Shown piece by piece: positions 1-8,085 of a stretch of DNA of 64,000 nt. The stretch is from Megalonaias nervosa (lineage: Eukaryota > Mollusca > Bivalvia > Unionida > Unionidae): NCBI GenBank assembly GCA_016617855.1, contig JAECUM010091510.1, forward strand, positions 30,001 to 94,000, in the 5' to 3' direction. Both the position numbers and the translations under genes were made by a program. The notes below the pieces were generated by a model. It worked only from the letters and a program-made list of their open reading frames with translations. It did not search any database and was not told the origin of the DNA. Each line of letters opens with the position of its first letter. Position 1 is the stretch's first letter.

Positions 1-116
1 ACGATTATTTACAGGCGGTATCATGGACGTTGATGTTTATCAGTCTCTTATTAATGAAATCGCCGATGACTACTATAGTGACTAAGTATGTAATTAAATA
101 CAATTACTATAATAAA

Positions 117-581
117 ATGATCGTACATAGTACTCAACGTGGACCAACTATGGTCAGGGCAATAAACTCACGATTACCAGTATACAAAACAACCTACGGA
201 GATGGACTAGGTGATGTTGTTCAGGGTCTATTTAGAAGGATATCCCCAAAAGCAATACCGATCGCAAAGCAACTGGGTATGAAAGCTATTGATGTTGTTC
301 GTGAAAAAGGTATTGGTGCTATGGGTAATCTCGCTGGTAAAGCATTTTCAGCGATTAAAGATAGGCTAGCACGATTAATACGACGAAAACCTCAACCAGT
401 AAAATTACCTAGCACTGAAGTAATGCCTCCAAATGTCAGTAAAATAATAAATCAAGTTGCTAATCAAAAGCTATCAGAGTTGGCTGATGTACCAATGTCA
501 GAAAAAGAAAAAAATATAACCGCTAGTCTGATAGCAGGAAGTGGTCTCACTTCCCGAAGTGGTCTTCGTTTTAGACGATAA
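117..581 (+). CDS. pVI-like minor virion protein
   Basis: This is a basic protein of about 154 residues. Near its N-terminus it has the motif YGDGLGDVVQGLFRR, followed by a long Ala/Lys-rich helical stretch. The pattern Tyr...GxGLGD followed by a hydrophobic amphipathic helix is what the membrane-active, adenovirus pVI-like proteins of Polintons and adintoviruses look like, and element 2 has the same motif (GRGLGDMLKSAFR) just upstream of its capsid gene. An ATG at 117 follows AATAAA; a second ATG at 150 is also plausible. It lies 14 bp upstream of the capsid gene. The function is inferred from motif and position, not from a catalytic signature. Confidence 0.6.
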   Translation: MIVHSTQRGPTMVRAINSRLPVYKTTYGDGLGDVVQGLFRRISPKAIPIAKQLGMKAIDVVREKGIGAMGNLAGKAFSAIKDRLARLIRRKPQPVKLPSTEVMPPNVSKIINQVANQKLSELADVPMSEKEKNITASLIAGSGLTSRSGLRFRR

Positions 582-595
582 TAATTATAATAAAG

Positions 596-1993
596 ATGTT
601 CAAGCGAATATCTGATCCAGCATTTGACATGGACGCACCAGTACTTAAAGATGAGTCTATACGTGATTATCAATATTATTCTTATGACGCTCGAATTCCA
701 GATCAGCGTGGACGAATTGAACTACAAGTTCAGGATACAAGTAGGTATTTCTTACCCGCTGAGGCTTTTATTGAAGTAGAAGGTGAAATTTTAGATATCA
801 ATAATCCTGCAGCACCAGTAGCATATGGAGACAATGTTAGTGTCGGTTTTGTTAATAATGGCATTATGGCGTTATTTGATAGTGCTACGTATATGATTGA
901 TGGTAAAAATATTGAATCAATTCAGAAAGACGTTGACGTTGCAACGACAATACTTGGCCTTGCAAGATACAGCGACGATTATTCAAGATCGGCTGGCCCG
1001 TCAATGATGTTTGTAAAAGATACTTCTAATTCTCCAGAGTATCAACAATATGAAATAGGACGACCAAGAAATTTTGCTAGAAACGCCGATGCGGATGTAC
1101 AAAGTATGATTATTAATGTAGATGCAGATTTTAACTTAGGATTTAGATCACGTCGAGCAATGTTGCGTGGTGGAAGAAGAGCATTTTCATGTGCCATTCC
1201 ACTGTCACATATTTTTGGATTTTGCAGAAATGTCAGAAAAGTCATTTTCGGAGCTAAGCACACAGTTGTACTTGTACGAAAAGCAACCGACGATGATGCA
1301 ATCTGGCGACCCGCTGGTACTAATCCTTGTAGAGTAATTCTGACAAAACTTTCATTGTGGATGCCGGTGATGACTCCAACAATACCTAAAGAAGAACATC
1401 TACTTTCTTTTATGAATCAAGGTGGTAAATCAGCGTTGTCATGGTTAACAATGACCACAGATGCTGTTCAGAGTGCAATTAATGGTTTATTTACATGGCA
1501 AATAGTCTCTCAACAGGGAATAGCCGCACCACGACATATATTTATTGCATTTCAAGATGTTGCACGAGTAAACAGTCAAAATTTTAGTATTATGATATTT
1601 GATAATCTTGGTGTTTCCGAGGTTTTGTTAAGGATAAATGGACATCAAGAACCATCCGAGGATATATTACTGAATTTTGAACAAAATCATGTAGCACGTG
1701 CATATCATCGTCTAATGATGTTCATGGGTCGTGATCAAAATATTGATACTGGTTTACAAATATCACAATTGGATTTTACAACCTTATATCCGATTTATTA
1801 CTTTTCGTTAGAACATTTAGATTTAACCAGACAGTCAGTAGTCGATATACATTTTCGAGCTCGTGTTAACAGAGATGTTGGAGTTATTGCCAATTACAGA
1901 GCGATTGCTGTCATACTCAGTGATAAATCGATGTTACTTGAAGGTGTTGGTGGACGAATGAGAGTCGTTGATGCGCCAGTAGAAAACATGTAA
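596..1993 (+). CDS. Major capsid protein, double jelly-roll type
   Basis: This is an intact 465-residue frame without strong catalytic motifs, beta-rich in character, placed between the pVI-like gene and the pX-like/protease genes. Length and order match the double jelly-roll hexon-like capsid protein of Polintons and adintoviruses, which forms the icosahedral shell as trimers. N-terminal blocks such as RIELQVQDTSRYF and PAEAFIEVEGEI occupy the place of the opening strands of that family. The start at 596 follows ATAATAAAG. There is no stop or frameshift, unlike the capsid genes of elements 2 and 3, with which no obvious residue-level similarity is visible. That means a separate lineage. A structure prediction would settle the fold. 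Confidence 0.75.
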   Translation: MFKRISDPAFDMDAPVLKDESIRDYQYYSYDARIPDQRGRIELQVQDTSRYFLPAEAFIEVEGEILDINNPAAPVAYGDNVSVGFVNNGIMALFDSATYMIDGKNIESIQKDVDVATTILGLARYSDDYSRSAGPSMMFVKDTSNSPEYQQYEIGRPRNFARNADADVQSMIINVDADFNLGFRSRRAMLRGGRRAFSCAIPLSHIFGFCRNVRKVIFGAKHTVVLVRKATDDDAIWRPAGTNPCRVILTKLSLWMPVMTPTIPKEEHLLSFMNQGGKSALSWLTMTTDAVQSAINGLFTWQIVSQQGIAAPRHIFIAFQDVARVNSQNFSIMIFDNLGVSEVLLRINGHQEPSEDILLNFEQNHVARAYHRLMMFMGRDQNIDTGLQISQLDFTTLYPIYYFSLEHLDLTRQSVVDIHFRARVNRDVGVIANYRAIAVILSDKSMLLEGVGGRMRVVDAPVENM

Positions 1994-2016
1994 TTAGATC
2001 GTTTATGAATATTATA

Positions 2017-2474
2017 ATGTCGTATAATCACGTTAGTGTTAGTCTGACTCCTGGTCAGATTAAAAGGATACAATCAGCATCAAAAAATAACTGTGGATTA
2101 AAAATATCGCTAAAGAAAGATCAGATGAGCGGTTCAAATAAATTATCGTTGACCGAGCGTCAGTTTAAAAACTTCAATGAATCTAAAAAATCAAATAAAG
2201 GTATAAAACTTAATCTTTCTGCGGGTGCTATCAAAGATATATTAAGACGGGTGGTATATTTCCACTTCTTGCAGCAATACCAGCATTAATTGCCGCTGCA
2301 GCCCCAGCTGTTGCAAAAGCAGCTGCATTAGGCGCTGTTGGAACCGCTGCTGGAATGGCATTAAAGAAAGCAACAGGAAAGGGAATTAAAAAAAAGGGAA
2401 GGGGTCTAAGATTACCAGGGACTCCACATTCATGGTACGGAAAAGGCCTAAGATTACCAGGGACAGTTTACTGA
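2017..2474 (+). pseudogene. pX-like hydrophobic/basic virion protein, frameshifted
   Basis: The gene opens at the ATG at 2017, directly after ATTATA (an upstream in-frame ATG lies at 2005), and encodes a Lys/Ser-rich N-terminal part. Near 2247 the reading frame shifts. The second frame encodes a hydrophobic Ala/Pro/Leu stretch beginning GGIFPLLAAIPAL and then a basic tail (KKATGKGIKKKGRG) up to a TGA at 2472-2474. A glycine-flanked hydrophobic segment with basic surroundings is typical of the small pX-like proteins encoded beside the protease in adintoviruses. The tail contains a duplicated GLRLPGT motif. Only one frameshift breaks it, so it could be a base-call error as well as a mutation. 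Confidence 0.55.
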
Positions 2475-2482
2475 TATCTCCT

Positions 2483-2896
2483 ATGTCCAATTTTGATTTA
2501 CTAGATGCTGCTAAAAAATTAAAAATAAAAAATTTTAGAGGAGTTTTCATGCGTGATCAATTACCAAAACAACCAAACAATATTGAAACCGGTATTATTA
2601 ATCTCGATGAAAACTCTGGTCCAGGCACGCATTGGGTCGCTTATGCAATTGATCCACGTGGAATTATTTATTTTGATTCATATGGACTAGCTCCACCAAA
2701 AGAATTCTTAAAGTATATTAGCGGCTATCAAAGTACTCCAATATGGTATTCAACGTTACCTACACAAACATTAACCGATCCACCAATATGTGGTCGAGAA
2801 GTACTTAACGTACTTGATGCTATATCAAAATCAACAAAACCACCTCACAAAGTTGTACATGAATATACTACGACGTCACACTTAAACAGACATTAG
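2483..2896 (+). CDS. Adenain-type cysteine protease
   Basis: This is an adenovirus-type (C5, Ulp1-fold) maturation protease of 137 residues from the ATG at 2483. The catalytic His lies in PGTHWVAYA, the Asp follows in IYFDSYG, and the Cys is in PPICGRE. This is the same order and spacing logic as the protease of element 2 (GTHWVAV, YFDSYG, DSMVCGQYC). Such proteases cleave virion precursors such as pVI and pX. An ATG at 2432 in the same frame would overlap the pX-like tail, so the later start is preferred. The frame is intact. The Gln of the oxyanion hole is less clear here than in element 2. Confidence 0.8.
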   Translation: MSNFDLLDAAKKLKIKNFRGVFMRDQLPKQPNNIETGIINLDENSGPGTHWVAYAIDPRGIIYFDSYGLAPPKEFLKYISGYQSTPIWYSTLPTQTLTDPPICGREVLNVLDAISKSTKPPHKVVHEYTTTSHLNRH

Positions 2897-2904
2897 TAAA
2901 TATA

Positions 2905-3966
2905 ATGGTGGATATTTATGGAAGATCTTCTCGTGGTAAAGGTCATCAGCAAGCTGATTTATCTAAATATGCAACTCTCGATCAGCTCAGAAATGAAATT
3001 GATGATTTATTAAACATAACCAGTGTGGATCAAAACGAAGTAGTTGTTTTTCAGGATAAGGAAGGACGATTAAAAACTAGTAATATACAACTTCCAGATG
3101 TACTTATACGAGTTCCTAATGCGGTTGTTAATAATATAGTTACTTTTACTGATCAGGGTAAAATACAAGATTCCGGTACGTCAGTCAGCGATTATATTAA
3201 GAAAGCTGGTGATTCATTTACAGGTTCAATTATTATGAATCAAAATAAAATTACAGGTCTTGGAAACCCAACCGCAGATGAAGACGCCGCAACAAGGAAA
3301 TATGTCGACGATCAAGAATCTAAGTACGTATTGGCCAACGGTGGCATAATGCGTGCATTTCTTAATATGAATAATAATGGTATTAATAATCTTAGAACAC
3401 CAGAATATGATTTTGATGCCGCAACGAAGAAATACGTCGATGATAAGGAAATTCCAATAACAACTTCGCTAGCTACAATCAATAATGAAATGACTACACT
3501 CAATGGTACTTTTACTAATCACGTACAAACTTTTTTAAATTTTCGTAGAAATGTAAACAAAACCATTAAAGATTTTTTTTGGTGATCCACCAACCGTTGA
3601 CATAAAACTCTCCGACGTTAACGTGAAACTTAATGATATTGTCAGTGGAATACCTAATATTGTTCAAAAAACTAATCTGATTAAAATTCCACACGGACAA
3701 ATTAAAAATGTCGTGTACACAGTAGCATCAGGATCATCAACATGGACACCACAAAATAACACACTCGAACATACCGCAGAAGTAACTGGGTTATACAGGT
3801 TATCTATATACGATTCGGAAATTAATGCTGCCACTTCATTATCACCGAATGAATATCGTAATCCTCTATTGGTGATGCTAACCAAGAACATCAAAGAAAT
3901 CTTTACGTTAATATCAACGGAAATACCTCCGAGACGTTACTGGTGGTGCCTATAATTCGTAGCTGA
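2905..3966 (+). pseudogene. Fibre-like attachment protein with two frameshifts
   Basis: The start at 2905 follows AAATATA. The N-terminal half contains two copies of a tail-fibre repeat: MNQNKITGLGNPTADEDAA then RKYVDD, and MNNNGINNLRTPEYDFDAA then KKYVDD. This repeat is common in phage and adenovirus-like trimeric fibres. The frame then breaks at a run of eight T near 3572-3579. A second frame carries a Ser/Thr/Asn-rich region (positions 3623 to about 3875), and a second shift leads to a short terminal segment ending at 3964-3966. The protein would be a trimeric spike for host binding with a C-terminal knob. Both breaks may be homopolymer or indel errors. The receptor is unknown. Confidence 0.6.
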
Positions 3967-3994
3967 AACTTAATTAAATGCCGTTGTTAGTATA

Positions 3995-4406
3995 ATGGAT
4001 CAACCTCAGTCTCGCATCGACGTTCAACGTTACAGATGCAATCAAGTATATGAGCGTCTCACTAAACTAAATAATTTTATCGACTATTATAACACGAAAA
4101 TAAAAAAATACAAAAGACGTATAGTTCTTATTGATGTAGTTGTTTGCTCGGTTTCTGCTGTTATTGCTGGAACAGGATTATTATTATCAACATTGACGAT
4201 GACATACAGTGGCAGATGCATGTTCTAAACTATCTTTGTACATTTCTTCGTGTGTCAGTGATGGTGAAATATCCGATACTGAAATTGCTATGATGATGAA
4301 AACCTATGATGACGCTTTTAAGGTGATCGCTAATGATTTTAATGAATTAAATAATAATGATAATAATAATGACAGACAGGGAGTTACTTCAGCAGATCGT
4401 CACTAA
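3995..4406 (+). pseudogene. Small single-pass membrane protein, frameshifted
   Basis: An ATG at 3995 behind AGTATA opens a Lys/Tyr-rich N-terminal region (about 47 residues) followed by a hydrophobic segment, VVVCSVSAVIAGTGLLLSTL, that looks like one transmembrane helix. The frame ends at 4228, but an overlapping frame continues with an acidic, helical C-terminal part (EISDTEIAMMMKTYDD) to 4406. This suggests one gene with an indel near 4205. The end overlaps the penton-like start at 4369. I do not recognise a family; small membrane proteins are common in this gene neighbourhood. Confidence 0.4.
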
Positions 4407-5795
4407 TACAACTCCGTCAAAAACTACTATGATATCGTTAAGTTCGACCAATCCTGAATTTAGTGTCAATTTTCCAACATCAATTCCTGCAAAAGAGATA
4501 GCATTAGCGCAATTGCGAGTTTATTATAGCTGGCCAAATATTAGATCAAAACCATTTGGTGGACTACAGCCAAATAATTCATTAGTATTCGCTAATAAGA
4601 ATAAGCCTGATGGAACTCCTGATTGGCAAGTAGTTGCTATTCCAACGGGCAGTTATCAAATAGAACAGATTAATGATGAGTTCCAACGCAGAATTAAATC
4701 TATTACAGGAAAAGAATCAAAAATAGCAATTACTGTCTACGAACCAACACTATCTGCGGTGATTGAAATAAATTCCCCTGATTACCTCGTAGATATTTAT
4801 CAAAGTTCGATTAGATCAGTATTAGGATGGCCTGAAGATCCACCGGTTTATAATGGAGTTTCAGAACCAAAAATAGAAGAATTTAAAACGAGTGAAGAAA
4901 AATTCATTAAAGATCCAGAATATCGAGGAAAACAACCATGGAGTAATAATACAAGATTTGGATTTCCAAACGAAGATAGATATTACTTTACCGATTTTGA
5001 CGGTAAAAGAATCCCCAGGTTGAATAAAGCATTATTTATTGTTAACACAGACACCAGGAACATTTTTTAGATCCTCTTAAACCTGAATACGATAAAACGT
5101 TTAATGATTTAAGAAATTTACTTATTTCATTATCACAACATTATAATGAAAGTGTAAAGCAGCAAATAATCGAGTCAATAAAACATTTAAATGGTATCTT
5201 ATTCGATTTATACATCGTCAATCGAAGTATTATAAACACTGCGACTAAACTCGATGAAAATCGTTACACAAATCCAGAATCTAAACAAGTATTTCTTGAT
5301 CATTATAAAATAATAGAAAAAGATTTACAAACATTTGTTATACCAGATTTAAATAACGCTGAAATGAAGAAATCATTAAATGATCTTATTGAAGAACACT
5401 TTAAAAGAATATGTGATTCATGGAGAAAAATAGCCCCACCACCGATTATACTAAAACACAATAACAATCCCTTTGGTGCCGGACGCCATATCTCACCTCG
5501 TATTGTTAATATAACATCTACGATCGCGGTCAATCTAGTATGTGACGTAATTGATGACAGTTATCAAGTAGATCTTTCAAAGTCTAACCAGGCCCAACAA
5601 GGGTATATACTATATACATTTAGTCCTAAAGATCCGCCCGGGTGGTTAATTGTATCTGAGCCAATTAATCCAGTTTATCTACGTGTACATAATCTATTTC
5701 TGACAAGAATAAATTTCAAACTTACTGACCAGGCAGGAAACATTTTGGATCTAAGACAAGAGTCTCTTAATATTAATTTGTATATACGCTCGTAG
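4369..5795 (+). pseudogene. Penton/minor capsid-like protein with one frameshift
   Basis: The ATG at 4369 follows TAATAATA. The first frame (to 5070) begins with a strand pattern (ISLSSTNPEFSVNFPTSIPA, then EIALAQLRVYYSWPNI) like the penton-type single jelly-roll minor capsid proteins of adintoviruses, where the motif is a Pro-rich strand followed by ELALxxLExYxSxPNI. The frame breaks at six T at 5063-5068. The second frame is open to 5795 and ends with RINFKLTDQAGNILDLR, a terminal strand seen in the same family. Apart from that one indel the gene would encode roughly 475 residues. Role: capsid vertices. The homopolymer location makes a sequencing indel as likely as decay. Confidence 0.6.
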
Positions 5796-6173
5796 AACGT
5801 CCGATTAAATAATCAGGGGACAAAAAAAATAATCTGATGAGTAAATACATGAATAATAATCAATTTCTATGATTAAAGCAATTGTATATATAATAAAGCG
5901 AGATAACTCGGCTATCTCTCTCTGCGGAGTAAATTAAATGATTATTTCCCTTACTACTACGTCGTTACCTGTACAAATCCAGTTGTATATACGTGTATAG
6001 CATATTAGTCCGTCTGTCTGTTACATTAACGAATTATAACTCATACGTGTAATTATTTTATGAATTTTGAAAAACTGAAGTACAGTTCTACATTCTATTA
6101 GTAATACAAGTTCTGTGAGATAGCGCAAATATTTTATATATACTTAAATTTAACTATATTATTGAGAAGAGAG

Positions 6174-6243
6174 CGATGGCCGAAGTGGTAAGACGGTTGG
6201 ACGTAGATCGAAGTTGTGCAGACTCTCGTGTGTTCGAGTCTCC
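6174..6243 (+). other. tRNA-Ser/Leu-like segment with A- and B-box
   Basis: GATGGCCGAAGTGGTAAGAC resembles the D-arm/A-box of class II tRNAs, and GTGTTCGAGTCTCC resembles a B-box/T-arm about 45 nt later. The anticodon stem pairs poorly (TTGGA against TCGAA) and I find no matching 3' acceptor strand. It is probably a tRNA relic or a pol III promoter module, not a functional tRNA. Confidence 0.35.
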
Positions 6244-6292
6244 AAAAATGCTAAAGATATTATCTTGCATTTGGCGACTGATGCTATTTAAT

Positions 6293-6446
6293 TGGGGGAA
6301 CCCGGAGAATTTCCTCGATATCCACAACAGACAAAATACACTCTCCTACCATACACCCTTGAGGGGTGTACCTTTTACACTCCCCGGGGTTTTGTATGGG
6401 GGAAGAGTGTACAAAATCTGTTGGACGTAGACAAGATTCCCCCGTC
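6293..6446. repeat. Long imperfect hairpin
   Basis: The arms run inward from GGGGGAA (6295) and ATTCCCCC (about 6436). Inner blocks such as TACACTCTCCTACCATAC (about 6338-6355) pair with GTATGGGGGAAGAGTGTA, and a central CCCTTGAGGGG forms a small hairpin. Pairing is interrupted by several mismatches. It may form a cruciform or a long RNA hairpin. Confidence 0.55.
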
Positions 6447-6758
6447 ATCACCATTTGTATATATTTCATAACCATACAATCATATGTCATTAGGATAAGT
6501 TTATGTTTGTGCCGTCTGCAAAAAATATAATCATAAGCATCTGTATATAATCATACAATCATAATCATTTGTATATAATCATAACCATATGTATATAATC
6601 ATAATCATCCTCAAAAAACAGTCCCCTGACCTTCTGATCCTGCTAAGATGTCATATGGCAACTTAGAGATTCACATGGGGTTATGGGGACTACATTTTTT
6701 AAAATAATTATTCAGAGACTGATATTATTTTTTATTTTAAAGAAATAATTATTATATA

Positions 6759-7172
6759 ATGAACCAAGAAAACATTAATGATATTATTTCTGCTATTAAA
6801 AAATTAAAACATAACGGAATAAATCTATCTGATAATCTCGATCCTGAAAAAATATTATGTGATTATGAAATATTAAAACAAAGAAAAATTGACAATAAAT
6901 ACACATTACCATCCAATTATAAATTCGTAAAATTAATCTATCAGTCTATGTTAGAATCCTTGGCGGTGGTAAATGAAAAACAGGTAAAGCTATTTGCGCC
7001 TCTTGCACGTTCGATCGAAAATATCAGATCCGAACTATCTTGTGAATACGAGAAAAAGAAGATCGTGGATAATCGTGTAATGCAATTAAGAAAGATTATG
7101 TTATTTGATTCTGTCAAAAGTGAGAGTGACACTGAGAGCAGCGACGGTGAAGGTACCCATTGCAAAATATAG
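6759..7172 (+). CDS. Unknown element 1 protein, 137 aa
   Basis: This is an intact frame that starts directly after TTATATA and follows the structured gap. The product is Lys/Asn/Ile-rich and predicted mostly helical, with an acidic Ser-rich tail (SESDTESSDGEG). I do not recognise any domain. It is transcribed toward the HNH gene on the opposite strand, with about 40 bp between the two stop codons. Position at the edge of the replication module suggests a regulatory or replication accessory role, but that is only a guess. Confidence 0.55.
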   Translation: MNQENINDIISAIKKLKHNGINLSDNLDPEKILCDYEILKQRKIDNKYTLPSNYKFVKLIYQSMLESLAVVNEKQVKLFAPLARSIENIRSELSCEYEKKKIVDNRVMQLRKIMLFDSVKSESDTESSDGEGTHCKI

Positions 7173-7211
7173 AGTCAAACTATATACAATTTATTTATTA
7201 GGAAGACAGAA

Positions 7212-7709
7212 TTAGATATATTCAAATATTATCTTCTGATTATATGTTTTCGAAAATGCTGATCTAGCAATATTATTTGCGACATGTTGTACCGATCGTG
7301 GATTTATGCTAAAATATTTTGCAGCCGCATACATTGATGGAAAAGTTATTTCTTGGTCTGTTTCTGTATTTATGGATTTAATAGCTCTCCTTTTAAATGC
7401 TCTACATTTTCCAGTATTTCCACGTGCAGAATTCTGACTTTGTGTAATAGCTTGCAGGTTAGATAACCGATTATTTTTGGGATCTCCATCAATGTGATCA
7501 ACTACAAGTCCATTTTCAACTACTCCAAAATGACATTCGAATATGAATTTATGCGAGTAATAATGTTTATTTCCAGCACGAAATCTAAAATAACCAGTAT
7601 TACTAATATTACCGACTGGGTTTTTTGATTTACAGTTTCTGATTACACCATCTCGGGATGCTTCATAATTTGTATATACTGGATGTACTACAAATTCGTT
7701 TTGCTCCAT
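7212..7709 (-). CDS. NUMOD4-HNH-type homing endonuclease-like protein
   Basis: The 165-residue product has three recognisable blocks. A NUMOD4-like block sits near the N-terminus (YEASRDGVIRN), a central HNH nuclease core reads VVDHIDGDPKNNRLSNLQ with the DH and N residues of the metal site, and a C-terminal NUMOD1-like DNA-binding segment reads AAAKYFSINPRSVQHV. Such free-standing endonucleases cleave DNA site-specifically and spread in phages and large DNA viruses. The start at 7709 follows TATATAA. The gene is intact and convergent with the unknown gene at 6759. It may be a passenger selfish gene inside the element or a replication or recombination nuclease. Confidence 0.8.
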   Translation of the reverse strand: MEQNEFVVHPVYTNYEASRDGVIRNCKSKNPVGNISNTGYFRFRAGNKHYYSHKFIFECHFGVVENGLVVDHIDGDPKNNRLSNLQAITQSQNSARGNTGKCRAFKRRAIKSINTETDQEITFPSMYAAAKYFSINPRSVQHVANNIARSAFSKTYNQKIIFEYI

Positions 7710-7722
7710 TTATATAATAATA

Positions 7723-8043
7723 TTATTTGTCTAAATCATTGTTTTGAAATCTGACCAGATAATCTTCTACGGTTTTTATAGGAGATTTACCTGACAATGT
7801 CAAAGCATTATTTTTTTTATCATAATATCGTTTTAATTCCCTGTATTTTTTTCCGCCACATTTTAGACACAATTGAGTTTTTCCTCTGACTCCAACACCA
7901 CATTGCACACACGGTATTGGTCCTGTACTTCCATTTTTGAAACTTTGTGCATGATTTCCGCAGTATTTATTCACGCACGGTTTATTACAAAGAGAAGTAT
8001 ATCCAATTTTGAGCCAAGCACATTTGTTTTTTGTTTCAAGCAT
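7723..8043 (-). CDS. Zinc-ribbon protein, 106 aa
   Basis: The protein carries several Cys/His pairs: CAWLKIGYTSLC, CNKPCVNKYCGNH, and a C-terminal zinc ribbon CVQC...CLKCGGKKYREL. The last block resembles the CxxC...CxxCGTKKYK ribbon at the N-terminus of the phospholipase gene at 12517-13017. It starts behind TATATA at 8043 and ends 13 bp from the HNH start, so both are probably co-transcribed. It faces away from the polymerase gene, with only 42 bp between the two starts, which forms a divergent promoter. Likely a DNA-binding or transcription factor-like protein; the exact role is unknown. Confidence 0.65.
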   Translation of the reverse strand: MLETKNKCAWLKIGYTSLCNKPCVNKYCGNHAQSFKNGSTGPIPCVQCGVGVRGKTQLCLKCGGKKYRELKRYYDKKNNALTLSGKSPIKTVEDYLVRFQNNDLDK

Positions 8044-8085
8044 TATATATACTAAAATTTTAATTTAAATATTTGTTTTAATTAT

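Larger units (their letters stand above)
5796..6758. other. Structured non-coding gap inside element 1
   Basis: There is no convincing gene across about 960 bp, a large gap for such a compact element. It holds an AT-rich run, a tRNA-like segment (6174-6243), a long imperfect hairpin (6293-6446) and short repeats of TATAATCATAATCAT type (about 6525-6608). The position between the structural genes and the replication genes would suit a replication origin, promoter region or a terminator, but nothing here proves a role. Confidence 0.6.

Noticed and set aside
5060..5072. Programmed ribosomal frameshifting in the penton-like gene
   Set aside because: The T6 run lacks a clear slippery heptamer plus downstream structure, and similar indels hit three neighbouring genes at unrelated places.
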